A stretch of 64,000 nt of DNA. Origin: CAKZLS01 sp963786305 (GTDB taxonomy: Bacteria; Pseudomonadota; Alphaproteobacteria; Rhodospirillales; Defluviicoccaceae). Location of the stretch: positions 310,001 to 374,000 of the forward strand of contig CAWAYL010000008.1 in NCBI GenBank assembly GCA_963786305.1, given 5' to 3'. Positions 1 to 8,412 of the stretch are shown piece by piece; the first letter of the stretch is position 1; each line of letters opens with the position of its first letter. A model generated the notes under the pieces. That model was not told the origin of the DNA, searched no databases, and saw only the letters and a program-made list of their open reading frames with translations. A program made the translations under genes and the position numbers.

Positions 1-679
1 TGTGGAGCACCTTGACGCCGAAGACGTCGGCCGCGTTGCTCGCCGGCGTATCCCCCGGTGTCGCGTCGGCGCATCCTGCGCCATACCCGCGCCGACCAGA
101 GAGCCGCGCATTCTCGAGGCTGATGCCGACGAAGGCGGCGGGTGCCTGCCGGCACGCTGCTGCGCTATGGGAATGGAACCGTGGGTTCGCCGCGATGGAC
201 TCGCGCGTATTCGTGCTCCCCGACGACATCACCGTGGAAAACAGTATTCGCCGAATGCGCCGGTCGCCGGAGCGGACGTCCGGACAGATTTTCGTGATCA
301 ACCGCAAGGGCCGGTTGCGTGGCGTGCTCCAGGTCTGGGACATCGTTCGAGCCCGTCGGGAGGCCCTGACTTCGGCATTGACCGCGCCTCAGCGGGAGAC
401 GCTGCCGGTTCGCGCTCCGCTGGCGTCCGCCGCCAACCATCCGGCCTGGAATGACAACAATGAGCTTCCCGTCGTCGAGACCAACGGTGCGTTCGTCGGG
501 GTCTTGCGGCACATGAGCCTGCGCAGGCGGTGCGATTGGATCGATCCGGCGCGGCGACGGCGTCGCTCGGCGAAACCTCGATGGAACTGACGGTCGATGC
601 ATGGGAAAGCGCTTCGCAACTGATCGGAAGCGGTCATTGCGCTCGCGACCACTCCCGCTCGATCGAGGAAGGACAGATA
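1..679 (+). pseudogene. Broken MgtE-like N-domain/CBS protein (5' cut by window edge)
   Basis: The piece from about 196 to 525 reads as a CBS-pair region of the MgtE type, with LPDDITVENSIRRMRR followed by a second CBS half ending GAFVGVLRHMSLRR. Upstream, MgtE N-domain-like pieces appear in different frames: SAALLAGVSPGVAS, then RILRHTRADQRAA, then ILEADADE, then TLLRYGNGTVGS. Another shift near 525-530 moves the tail into the frame of the next gene, where it reads on into MgtE. In a third frame a TAA lies at about 677-679, just before the mgtE start, and could be the original end. No membrane half is present. It may be a regulatory paralogue of the following gene, or its decayed duplicate, or the indels may be sequence errors at a contig edge. 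Confidence 0.55.
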
Positions 680-682
680 ACG

Positions 683-1993
683 ATGGCTGTTGCTTCGTCC
701 ACCGCCGCTGATGCGCTGGCCCAGCGGTTCTTGTTCGAATTTCCGAGAGAGGCGGCGAAGCAGATGGAAGACCTGCCGGCCGACAAGATGGCTCGGGTGC
801 TGGCCAGTCAGCCGGCCGCCATGATGGTGCCGGTTTGGGAAGCCCTGCTGCCTGGCGTGGCGGCGGTGATCCTCGATCTGTTGCCCGCCAAGAGTGTGCA
901 CACCCTGCTTGCCGAAATGGACACGGGGCGCTCGGCGGTCATGTTGAGCCGCTTGCCGACGGCGCGTCGGGAGAGTGTGCTTTCGTCGCTGCCCGAGAGC
1001 CTGGCCGGCGAGCTTGGCCAACTGTTGACCTATCCGCCCGACAGCGCCGGGTCGTTGATGGATACCAAGATCTTCGCGTTTCGCGGCGATACGACAGCGG
1101 AGAATGCGTTGCGCCGGATGAGACGGATGCGGGCCAGACCGACGAGACAAGTGCTCATTGTCGACGACGGCAATCGGTTGATCGCGCGCGTGCCGATCGA
1201 AACCCTGGCATTGGCAAACGTGGACCAGACCCTCGAGTCGTTGGCGCGGCCGCCGGTTGCCGTGGTCACCGGAACAGACCCCAGAGAAGAGGTCGTCGAC
1301 AAGCTGGGAAAACTGCAGCTCGAGGAACTGCCGGTGATCGACATCGATGGCCGTTTGCTCGGACTGATCCGTCCGGCCGGACTGGTGGAGGCGGCCGCCG
1401 AGGAGGCCAGCGTCGACATGCAGACGATGGTCGGCGCGAGTAAGGACGAGCGCGCGCTCTCGAGCAGCCTGTTCGCCGTTCGAAAGCGCCTGCCATGGCT
1501 TCAAATAAATCTTTTGACGGCTTTTCTCGCGGCGTCGGTAGTCGCGCTATTCGAGGATACGATCTCTCGGTACACGGCGCTCGCAGTTTTGCTACCGGTG
1601 GTGGCCGGTCAATCGGGAAACGCCGGTGCTCAGGCTCTCGCGGTTACCATGCGGGGCCTCGCGCTGCGTGAGATCGGAACCGGACATTGGCTGAAGGTTC
1701 TCTCGAAGGAGACCGTGGCCGGGTTGCTGAATGGCCTCGGGATCGCGATTACGTGCGGCATTGGCGTGTACGTGTGGAGCGGCAGCTTGGGTTTATGCGC
1801 CGTGATCGCCTCGTCGATGGTGCTGTCCATGGTCGCCGCCGGCGCCGCCGGCGCGCTCGTCCCCATCGTCCTGAAACGCCTCGGCCAGGATCCGGCTCAG
1901 TCGTCGTCCATCGTGTTGACGACAGTCACCGATGTGGCCGGTTTCTTCTCGTTCCTCGGCATCGCGACGCTGTTGCAAGGCATGCTGGGATAG
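683..1993 (+). CDS. mgtE: MgtE-family magnesium transporter
   Basis: The product is a 436-residue inner-membrane Mg2+ channel/transporter. An acidic-helix N-domain (about 1-120) is followed by a CBS pair (about 121-250, starting DSAGSLMDTKIFAF) and five predicted membrane helices from about residue 269. The pore signature PVVAGQSGNAGAQ and the late TVTDVAGFFSFLG, which carries the conserved pore aspartate of the family, are both present. The ATG at 683 is chosen because GGAAGGA lies just upstream and the N-domain begins there. The frame is open further upstream, but that stretch belongs to the broken CBS gene. In the family, the cytosolic domains close the pore when Mg2+ is plentiful. Confidence 0.9.
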   Translation: MAVASSTAADALAQRFLFEFPREAAKQMEDLPADKMARVLASQPAAMMVPVWEALLPGVAAVILDLLPAKSVHTLLAEMDTGRSAVMLSRLPTARRESVLSSLPESLAGELGQLLTYPPDSAGSLMDTKIFAFRGDTTAENALRRMRRMRARPTRQVLIVDDGNRLIARVPIETLALANVDQTLESLARPPVAVVTGTDPREEVVDKLGKLQLEELPVIDIDGRLLGLIRPAGLVEAAAEEASVDMQTMVGASKDERALSSSLFAVRKRLPWLQINLLTAFLAASVVALFEDTISRYTALAVLLPVVAGQSGNAGAQALAVTMRGLALREIGTGHWLKVLSKETVAGLLNGLGIAITCGIGVYVWSGSLGLCAVIASSMVLSMVAAGAAGALVPIVLKRLGQDPAQSSSIVLTTVTDVAGFFSFLGIATLLQGMLG

Positions 1994-2137
1994 GGCTGGG
2001 TCGAAGGTCGTCAGACTTGGAGGTGTCTCAGAATTGCTTAAGATTTAACACATTGCTAGTTTGATCGTTGGTGGAACACAAAAAACAGAAACCTCCGTCG
2101 GGAACCTCGAGAAGCGCGGGAGCTTGAAAAGCCGGCC

Positions 2138-2389
2138 ATGAACGTTACCATCAAGCTCTATGCTCTGTTGGACCGCTATCTGCCGCCAAACAGCCGGGAC
2201 AATGTAGCCGATCTCGCTGTGCCTGACGGCAAGTCCGTCATGGATGTCATCCGGCAGCTCAATCTGCCGAAGGAACATTGCCATCTGGTGCTGGTAAACG
2301 GCCTTTTCGTCGCGCCCAGCGAACGGGAGGGCCGCGTCCTCGAGGACGGTGACGCTCTTGCCATATGGCCGCCGGTGGCGGGTGGATGA
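2138..2389 (+). CDS. MoaD/ThiS-family sulfur carrier protein
   Basis: A small (83 aa) beta-grasp protein with the C-terminal Gly-Gly (WPPVAGG) that is adenylated and thiocarboxylated in MoaD and ThiS proteins. The pattern LVLVNGLFV followed by LEDGDALAIWPPVAGG is typical. Its stop overlaps the start of the next gene (ATGA), and mobB follows, so a role as sulfur donor in molybdopterin or tungstopterin synthesis is likelier than thiamine. No MoaE partner lies here. Similar MoaD-like genes also sit beside tungsten aldehyde oxidoreductase genes, but none is seen in the window. Confidence 0.8.
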   Translation: MNVTIKLYALLDRYLPPNSRDNVADLAVPDGKSVMDVIRQLNLPKEHCHLVLVNGLFVAPSEREGRVLEDGDALAIWPPVAGG

Positions 2390-2703
2390 GCGGTATGGCG
2401 GAGACCGTTCAAGCCGACCTCGTTCGCATCGACAAAGAGATGACCATAAGTCACCGGGATTTTTTTCGCATTCTGCCGGGGGCGCTGGTAACGAATGATT
2501 TTCGAATCGACGGCGACACCGTGGTCGTCAGAGACGGTGACAAGCGCCTGACCATCGTGCTTTCGCCGGAGACACAAAGACGTATCGCGCTTCTGAAGCT
2601 TCCGGTAACCCGGGTATCGCTGGAATTCATCGGCTATGACCCAGACGCGGTCGCCGCCGCCGTCGGCCGGTTCGACCGTTCGTTCCAGCGGGGAGGCGGA
2701 TGA
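2386..2703 (+). CDS. Uncharacterised 105-aa protein between moaD-like and mobB
   Basis: The start ATG (2386) overlaps the moaD-like stop by 4 bases, so translation is probably coupled. The protein is small, soluble and has no cysteine-rich motif or membrane segment. It contains a basic-hydrophobic HRDFFRILPGAL near residue 20, a beta-rich centre (FRIDGDTVVVRDGDKRLTIVL) and ends in GRFDRSFQRGGG. I do not recognise a characterised family. The operon position between a sulfur carrier and a guanine-dinucleotide gene suggests a role in pterin cofactor assembly or insertion (inference only). Confidence 0.65.
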   Translation: MSGMAETVQADLVRIDKEMTISHRDFFRILPGALVTNDFRIDGDTVVVRDGDKRLTIVLSPETQRRIALLKLPVTRVSLEFIGYDPDAVAAAVGRFDRSFQRGGG

Positions 2704-2751
2704 AATGGGACGAGGAGACGGTGGCACGGGTTGGGAATTGAGGTCACCTGG

Positions 2752-3264
2752 ATGAAAGTGTTTGGCTTGGCAGGCTGGAGCGGCAGTGGCAAGACGACCC
2801 TGTTGGAGTTCCTGCTGCAGGAGTTGATCGGCCGCGGCCTGAAGGTTTCCACCATCAAGCATGCCCATCACAATCTCGATGTGGATCGTCCCGGAAAGGA
2901 CAGCTACCGCCACCGCGCCGCGGGAGCAAGCGAAGTGGTGCTGCTGTCATCCAACCGTTGGACATTGATGCACGAATTGCGCGGCGGCGCGGAACCCACT
3001 CCGGAAGGGTTGATCCAACGCATGGCGCCGGTGGATCTGGTGCTTGTGGAGGGTTTCAAAAAACAACCCCACGATAAGCTGGAAGTGCACCGTCCCGCCC
3101 TCGCCAAACCACTGCTCTGCAACAGCGACCCTCATATTGTAGCGGTCGCCAGTGATGCGCCGGTAACTGCGGCCGAGGTCCCGGTTTTCAGCCTCGACGA
3201 TATTCGGGGGATCGCCGATTTCATCATTGCGCGAACCGGCGTCGGGAGCAGCACAGACAACTGA
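2752..3264 (+). CDS. mobB: Molybdopterin-guanine dinucleotide biosynthesis protein B
   Basis: A P-loop GTPase of 170 residues. The Walker A motif GWSGSGKTT is at residues 8-16, TIKHAHH follows, and DLVLVEGFKKQP is the Walker B-like motif typical of MobB. MobB assists MobA in attaching GMP to molybdopterin for enzymes of the DMSO-reductase class. The ATG at 2752 is preceded by GAGGTCACC. It follows the unknown gene by 48 bases in the same direction, probably in one operon. Length is normal for the family. Confidence 0.9.
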   Translation: MKVFGLAGWSGSGKTTLLEFLLQELIGRGLKVSTIKHAHHNLDVDRPGKDSYRHRAAGASEVVLLSSNRWTLMHELRGGAEPTPEGLIQRMAPVDLVLVEGFKKQPHDKLEVHRPALAKPLLCNSDPHIVAVASDAPVTAAEVPVFSLDDIRGIADFIIARTGVGSSTDN

Positions 3265-3552
3265 TGTTGGGTTTGCGTTTGGGCTAAGTCTTCGACGGCG
3301 CCGCTGGAACTGACCGCGGCAAAATCAGGACGTCGGCGGTTGCGGATTTGGGGTGGGCTCCGATGGCGAAAAAAGTGGCGACCGCGGCGACGGCCACAGA
3401 CCGGCGACGTGCCCAAAAGCGTCCGCGGAGTTTTTTATTCATGCCCTGACCGCAGTGTTAAGGAAGCGGTTATACTTTTGAAATATAACGATATCAGAAA
3501 GTCCAGGCGCGAGAAACTTTGGCTTGGATCACCGAACGAATGAGAGCATGGA
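3265..3552. other. Intergenic region, no convincing gene
   Basis: This 288-base stretch separates mobB from the PilZ gene. The first part is GC-rich. The part from about 3430 is AT-richer (GGTTATACTTTTGAAATATA) and is the likely promoter area for the PilZ gene. I see no RNA gene, and the short open frames here lack family resemblance or a good ribosome site. Confidence 0.4.
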
Positions 3553-3972
3553 ATGAATGCCCGTCAGGCACAGCCGGAAAGGCCTTCACGGTTAGAGGAA
3601 GAGCCGCATGATCGTGCGCCCGCGAGGCGCTTCATCACCCAGGAAAGACGGCTCCGGGAGAGAATTTCCGATGCGGACCTCGCCGTTGCTTTTAAGGGCG
3701 ACACCCATAGGGCGGCGAACTGGAGCCTGGGCGGTTTCGTGATCGAGGGTTATCGCGGTTCCCTGACACCGGGCGCGCTCTTTTCCATCGATGCCGTCGG
3801 CAAGGCCGGCGGCGAAATGATCAAGGTGACGGTGCGGGCGCGGGTGGTTAGAGCGAACGATGCGAAGCGCATCTTGGCGGTGAGTTTCCTCGCCCTCGAC
3901 GGACGCGCCTACGGTGTTCTTCACGAAGTCATGTCGGATCGAATGCGGCTCTTGAAGAAAGAGAGTTTCTAG
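3553..3972 (+). CDS. PilZ-domain protein
   Basis: The product is 139 residues with an N-terminal basic, low-complexity stretch and a single PilZ domain. The c-di-GMP binding signature is recognisable: an arginine-rich RRLRERIS box about 28-36 and, some 20 residues on, NWSLGGF in place of the usual D/N-x-S-x-x-G. Such single-domain proteins act as c-di-GMP receptors that modulate motility, polysaccharide export or adhesion through partner proteins. It is monocistronic. A GGDEF-EAL enzyme lies 20 kb away in the same window. Confidence 0.8.
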   Translation: MNARQAQPERPSRLEEEPHDRAPARRFITQERRLRERISDADLAVAFKGDTHRAANWSLGGFVIEGYRGSLTPGALFSIDAVGKAGGEMIKVTVRARVVRANDAKRILAVSFLALDGRAYGVLHEVMSDRMRLLKKESF

Positions 3973-3999
3973 CTGAGCGGCATAGCCGCCGCATTGTTC

Positions 4000-5160
4000 T
4001 CAGCTGTTTGCCTTCAAGCGCTCGAAGCCTCCTTCCAGGTCCTCGATCAAATCCGTGGCGTCCTCCAAACCGCAATGCAGCCGCAGGCACGGCCCTGCGG
4101 CGGCCCACGCTGTGGCCGAGCGGGCGGCGCCGGCATCGAAGGGGATGATCAGGCTTTCGTATCCACCCCAGCTGTAGCCCATGGCGAACAGCCGCATCCC
4201 ATCCAGCATCGCACGCACCGCCTCTTTCGGACACGGGTGAAGAACGATCGACAATAGTCCGTTGCTCCCGCTGAAATCGCGCTTCCAGATCTCATGGCCG
4301 GGACAACCGGGCAAGGCCGGGTGCAGCACGCGGGCCACCTCCGGCCGATCCTCGAGCCATTCGGCGATCTCGAGACCTGTCGCCTGATGGCGCGAAAGAC
4401 GAACGCTCAGCGTTCTGAGCCCGCGGAGCGCCAGATAACAGTCGTCCGGGCCGGCGGCGACGCCGAGCAGAGACGCCGCGCGCTTCAAGCGGACATAGGT
4501 CTCCTCGGTGGTGGTAATCAGCCCGAGCATAACGTCGGAGTGACCGACGATGTATTTTGTGGCCGCCTGGACGGAGACGTCGACGCCGTGTCTGAACGGG
4601 CTGAGAAGGATACCGGCGCTCCATGTATTGTCGATCATCGCGACGGCGCCGGCCGCGCGGGCGGCCGCGGCGGCCGCCGGAATGTCCTGGACCTCGAATG
4701 TCAAAGAGCCAGGGGATTCCAGAAACACCACCTTGGTATTGGGCCGGAGGAGGGGAGCAACGTCGCCCATGGGATCGTAATAGGTCGTCTCGACGCCGAA
4801 ACCGGCGAGCACGGTGTCGCAGAAGCGGCGCGTCGGCTGATACGTGGTATCGACCATGAGCAGATGATCGCCGCTCTTGAGAAACGCCATTAACGCCGTG
4901 GTGATCGCCGACAGGCCGGATGGCACGGCTATGCTGCGATAACCGCCTTCCAAAACCGCCACCGCCTGTTCAAGCGCAAAGGTGGTGGGTGTTCCTCTGC
5001 GGCCATAGCGCGTTCCTTCGAAGGGCGTCCGGTCGGCCTGTTCCAGCGCTGCGACGGTCGGATAGAGGATCGTCGAGGCGTGATAGACGGGGGGATTGAC
5101 CACGCCATGGTTGCCATGGGGATCAAGCCCGGCGTGGGTAAGCCGGGTATCCTTTTTCAT
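4000..5160 (-). CDS. metC: Cystathionine beta-lyase (MetC-type PLP enzyme)
   Basis: A 386-residue Cys/Met-metabolism PLP enzyme of fold type I. The Schiff-base lysine is K202 in ATKYIVGHSD, and the upstream aspartate is in MIDNTW (about 176-180). The region RDFSGSNGLLSIVL and the ending typical of MetC place it with cystathionine beta-lyases rather than gamma-synthases, though substrate cannot be fixed from sequence alone. It is the last gene of a minus-strand group nudix-cysK-sseA-metC, separated from sseA by 26 bases, consistent with a sulfur amino acid operon. Confidence 0.85.
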   Translation of the reverse strand: MKKDTRLTHAGLDPHGNHGVVNPPVYHASTILYPTVAALEQADRTPFEGTRYGRRGTPTTFALEQAVAVLEGGYRSIAVPSGLSAITTALMAFLKSGDHLLMVDTTYQPTRRFCDTVLAGFGVETTYYDPMGDVAPLLRPNTKVVFLESPGSLTFEVQDIPAAAAAARAAGAVAMIDNTWSAGILLSPFRHGVDVSVQAATKYIVGHSDVMLGLITTTEETYVRLKRAASLLGVAAGPDDCYLALRGLRTLSVRLSRHQATGLEIAEWLEDRPEVARVLHPALPGCPGHEIWKRDFSGSNGLLSIVLHPCPKEAVRAMLDGMRLFAMGYSWGGYESLIIPFDAGAARSATAWAAAGPCLRLHCGLEDATDLIEDLEGGFERLKANS

Positions 5161-5186
5161 GAGCGGCTTATCGTTTCATCCGAAAG

Positions 5187-6041
5187 TTAGCATTCAATAG
5201 GCGTGTCTTGTCGGTTTCCCCACTCGGCCCATGAACCATCGTAGACGGCGACGTCCGTCTTGCCGAGAAGGAAGGCGGCGAAAGCGGTGGTGCAGGCGGT
5301 GACGCCGGATCCGCAACTAGACACCATGGGCCTGGTCAGATCCACCCCATATTCTTCGAATATGGCGGCGATCTCGTCCGCCGATTGCCAAACGCCTCGC
5401 CGTTCCAAATCGTAAAAGTCGGCGAAGGGAATGTTCAGACTGCCGGGAATATGACCAAGGCGCTGTGCGGGGCGCGGCTCCGGCTCGACCCCGAAAAAGC
5501 GGCCGGGCCCGCGGTTGTCGATGACCTGCTCGCGCGCCGTCTCGAGGTTGGCCAGCATATCTTCAGCACATCGGACAAGATCGCCATTGTAGCGTGCCTG
5601 GTACCGGGTTTCGCGCGGCCGCGGTGGCTCATCGTCGACCGGCCGCCCCTCCGCCATCCACTTGTCGAGCCCGCCGTCGAGCACGGCAACGCGGTCATGG
5701 CCAAATACACGAAACGTCCACCAGACCCGGGGAGCCGCGGCCGAGCCCGGGGCATCATACGCGATCACTGTGTCGTCGTTGCCAATCCCCATCGCCGAAA
5801 TCGCTCGGGCAAAAAAGTCGCGGGGCGGCAGCATGTGCGGCAAATCGGTTTCCGGATCGCGGATGCCGTCGACGTCGAAGAACGATGCCCCGGGAATGTG
5901 CCGCTCGGCGAATTCGGCGCGGGGATCGCGCCCGGTGGTGGGCACGTGAAAGCTCGCGTCGAGGATGCGGACGCGGGCGTCACCGAGATGTTCCGCCAGC
6001 CATTGCGTTGTCTTGAGGGCGCCAGGGTTGGCGTAGTCCAT
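5187..6041 (-). CDS. sseA: 3-mercaptopyruvate sulfurtransferase
   Basis: A two-rhodanese-domain enzyme of about 284 residues. The catalytic loop CGSGVTAC near the C-terminus is the mercaptopyruvate sulfurtransferase form (CGSGVTA) rather than the CRKGVT of thiosulfate sulfurtransferases. The first rhodanese domain ends with VLDGGLDKW, as usual. The ATG at 6041 has GGAG nine bases upstream. A GTG at 6050 would overlap cysK but sits too close to that site. It lies directly behind cysK, so it probably handles sulfane sulfur from cysteine breakdown. Confidence 0.9.
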   Translation of the reverse strand: MDYANPGALKTTQWLAEHLGDARVRILDASFHVPTTGRDPRAEFAERHIPGASFFDVDGIRDPETDLPHMLPPRDFFARAISAMGIGNDDTVIAYDAPGSAAAPRVWWTFRVFGHDRVAVLDGGLDKWMAEGRPVDDEPPRPRETRYQARYNGDLVRCAEDMLANLETAREQVIDNRGPGRFFGVEPEPRPAQRLGHIPGSLNIPFADFYDLERRGVWQSADEIAAIFEEYGVDLTRPMVSSCGSGVTACTTAFAAFLLGKTDVAVYDGSWAEWGNRQDTPIEC

Positions 6042-6046
6042 GAGGC

Positions 6047-7048
6047 TCACTCCAGCCAGTCTGGCACCGGCAACCCGCGCTCGCGCAGAAAGGCGGGGTT
6101 GAACATTTTACTCTGATACCGGGTGCCGTAGTCGCACAATATGGTCACGATGGTGTGCCCGGGCCCCATGTCCTTGGCAAGGCGGATGGCCCCGGCAACG
6201 TTGATGCCGCTGGAACTGCCCACGCACAGGCCTTCGTATCTGAGCAGATCGAAGGCGACGGGCAGGGCCTCTTCGTCGCGGATCTGATATGCTGCGTCCA
6301 CCGGCGCGCCCTCGAGATTGGCGGTAATGCGCCCTTGGCCGATGCCTTCGCTGATGGACTCGCCCTCGGCTTTCAATTCGCCGTGTTTGTAGTAATTGTA
6401 AAGCGCCGCGCCCATGGGGTCGGCAAGGCCAATCTTTATCTCTGGGTTTCGTTGCTTTAGATAAATCCCGACCCCGGCCAGCGTGCCGCCAGTGCCGACG
6501 GCGCATATGAACGCGTCGACCTTGCCGTCCGTCTGATGCCAGATCTCGGGGCCAGTTGTCTCCACGTGTCCCTGCCGGTTGGCGACGTTGTCGAACTGGT
6601 TGGCCCAGATCGCCCCATGAGGTTCGCTCGCCGCCAGTTCTTCGGCCAACCGTCCGGAAAGTTTGACGTAGTTGTTGGGATCCTTGTACGGCACCGCCGG
6701 TACTTCGCGCACCTCGGCGCCGCATAGCCGCAGCATGTCTTTCTTTTCCTGGCTTTGCGTCTCGGGAATGACAATGACCGTGCGATAGCCGAGGGCGTTG
6801 CCGACAAGCGCCAGGCCGATGCCGGTGTTGCCAGCCGTTCCCTCGACAATGACGCCGCCGCGCTCCAGTGCGCCGCGCGCCTTGGCGTCACGGATGATGA
6901 ACAGCGCGGCACGGTCCTTAACGGAACTGCCCGGATTGAGAAACTCCGCTTTCGCGAGGATTTCGCAGCCGGTCTGCTCCGACGCTCGCGCCAGCCGAAT
7001 GAGAGGGGTGTTGCCGATGGTGCCGATAAAGCCGTCGCGGATATCCAT
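6047..7048 (-). CDS. cysK: Cysteine synthase A (O-acetylserine sulfhydrylase)
   Basis: A fold-type II PLP enzyme of 333 residues. NPGSSVKDRAA contains the PLP lysine, EGTAGNTGIGLA is the substrate loop, GTGGTLAG binds the PLP phosphate, and VGSSSGINVAGA is the C-terminal serine region. The ATG at 7048 (MDIRDGFIGTIGNTP) fits homologue length. An upstream TTG (7081) is possible but unnecessary. Together with sseA and metC it forms a sulfur-assimilation and interconversion group. Confidence 0.9.
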   Translation of the reverse strand: MDIRDGFIGTIGNTPLIRLARASEQTGCEILAKAEFLNPGSSVKDRAALFIIRDAKARGALERGGVIVEGTAGNTGIGLALVGNALGYRTVIVIPETQSQEKKDMLRLCGAEVREVPAVPYKDPNNYVKLSGRLAEELAASEPHGAIWANQFDNVANRQGHVETTGPEIWHQTDGKVDAFICAVGTGGTLAGVGIYLKQRNPEIKIGLADPMGAALYNYYKHGELKAEGESISEGIGQGRITANLEGAPVDAAYQIRDEEALPVAFDLLRYEGLCVGSSSGINVAGAIRLAKDMGPGHTIVTILCDYGTRYQSKMFNPAFLRERGLPVPDWLE

Positions 7049-7186
7049 AATTTCGCCAAGGGTAATTTCGGAATTGCGCAAGCTGGGCCCACAGTAACCG
7101 GGAGCATGTCAGGGGATCAAGGCAGCGAAGTATCACGCACGTCGATGTGAATGGCTCGTCCGGTGTCGCCGCCGCAAGCAAAAGGG

Positions 7187-7825
7187 CTAACGCGCACCAT
7201 CGGAGAGCCATTTTTGGCGAATGCCGTCGTGGCGGAAGCGGAACCACTGGAGAGCGATGACGGCGGTGGCGTTGACGAAGCGCCCTTCGTCGAGCCATTC
7301 AAATGCCTCCGGCACCGGAACGGCGCTGACTCGAATGTCCTCGTGCTCTTCGTCGAGGCCGTGTAGGCCTCCCACACCAGATGCATCCACGCGGCCGCAG
7401 AACAGCGTGATGGACTCACTGCACACGCCCGGACTGACGAGAAACTGGCAGGCGAACTCCATCTCCCGGATTTCGCATCCCGCCTCTTCGACGGCCTCGC
7501 GCCGCGCCACCTCTTCTGGCCGTTCGCCATCGTCGATGATGCCCGCGACGATCTCGAGCAGCCACGGCGTGTACTTTACTGTGCCATGGGGCGAGGCCAG
7601 AGCGGCGAACGCGCCAATGCGAAATTGTTCGATGAGAACCAATTCATCACGCTCCGGGTCGAACAGGATGACGGCCGCCGCGTGGCCGCGTTCCAGCAAC
7701 TCCCGGTTCATCGGTTCGCTCCAGCCGCCGGCGAATAGGCGATGACGCAACCGGTATGTGTCGATCCGGTAGTAGCCTTTGAACGGAACCGCGTGTTCCA
7801 GGATTTCCACGTCGTCGCGGGTCAT
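7187..7825 (-). CDS. Nudix hydrolase, ADP-ribose pyrophosphatase type
   Basis: A 212-residue Nudix protein. The Nudix box is complete (GIIDDGERPEEVARREAVEE, with REAVEEAG). Fifteen or so residues after the box comes FLVSPGVCSESITLF, the SPG-type signature of ADP-ribose pyrophosphatases (NudF group). The ATG at 7825 has GAGGCG just upstream and is preferred to the ATG at 7846. It lies 138 bases upstream of cysK on the same strand, so co-transcription is possible but not certain. Confidence 0.85.
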   Translation of the reverse strand: MTRDDVEILEHAVPFKGYYRIDTYRLRHRLFAGGWSEPMNRELLERGHAAAVILFDPERDELVLIEQFRIGAFAALASPHGTVKYTPWLLEIVAGIIDDGERPEEVARREAVEEAGCEIREMEFACQFLVSPGVCSESITLFCGRVDASGVGGLHGLDEEHEDIRVSAVPVPEAFEWLDEGRFVNATAVIALQWFRFRHDGIRQKWLSDGAR

Positions 7826-7977
7826 GCTCGCCTCTGTGATGATCATCTTGGCCGCTTGTCCCAGAAATCGGCGCCAGGCGCAACCGGGCCTAGCGATTAT
7901 TGCAAAAACAGATAGGATAAAAGCCCTACCAACGCTTACTTCGCTGGACTGTGGTATGCAGTTTCAGATAGAAAAGC

Positions 7978-8382
7978 ATGCAACGAACAGGGTTAAAGGC
8001 AAAGGGCATGCGGCATTGGTCCCCTCTGGCGGCGCACGCGGCATGGATGACGCAGCTACGAGAGTACATTTATGGCGCAGGCGAGATGGACCGCGGGGCC
8101 GTGGGCCGGGACAATGAGTGCGACATAGGCCGCTGGCTGTACGGCGAGGGTTTGGCGCACCGGCAACTGCCCGAGTACCAGCATGCCCGCGATGTCCATG
8201 CGGCATTTCATCGCCGCGCCGCCAAGGTGGTCGCCATGGTTGATCGCGGCCACCGCCTGGAGGCCGCCGCCGACCTTGCGCCGGGCGGGGAACTGAGGGC
8301 GCTTTCGGGCGCTCTTGTTAGGGCGTTCAATTGCCTCAACAAGCGACTGCTCGGCCTCGAGCGCCGATCATTGCCCGCGTGA
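7978..8382 (+). CDS. Stand-alone CZB (chemoreceptor zinc-binding) domain protein
   Basis: The 134-residue product is essentially one CZB domain with no methyl-accepting or GGDEF partner. All expected zinc ligands are visible: H20 in HAAW, C48 in ECDIGRWLYGEG, H69 in YQHA and H74/H78 in HAAFH. CZB domains sense zinc or oxidants such as hypochlorite in chemoreceptors and diguanylate cyclases; a free-standing one would act in trans. The start could also be the ATG at 8008, which still precedes the first ligand. It converges with livF downstream. Confidence 0.75.
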   Translation: MQRTGLKAKGMRHWSPLAAHAAWMTQLREYIYGAGEMDRGAVGRDNECDIGRWLYGEGLAHRQLPEYQHARDVHAAFHRRAAKVVAMVDRGHRLEAAADLAPGGELRALSGALVRAFNCLNKRLLGLERRSLPA

Positions 8383-8412
8383 TCGAAATTGCCGTCATCG
8401 GGGCAAGAGTCT

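Noticed and set aside
3340..3543. A 67-codon frame before the PilZ gene
   Set aside because: Arginine-rich low-complexity translation without ribosome site, located in a likely promoter region.
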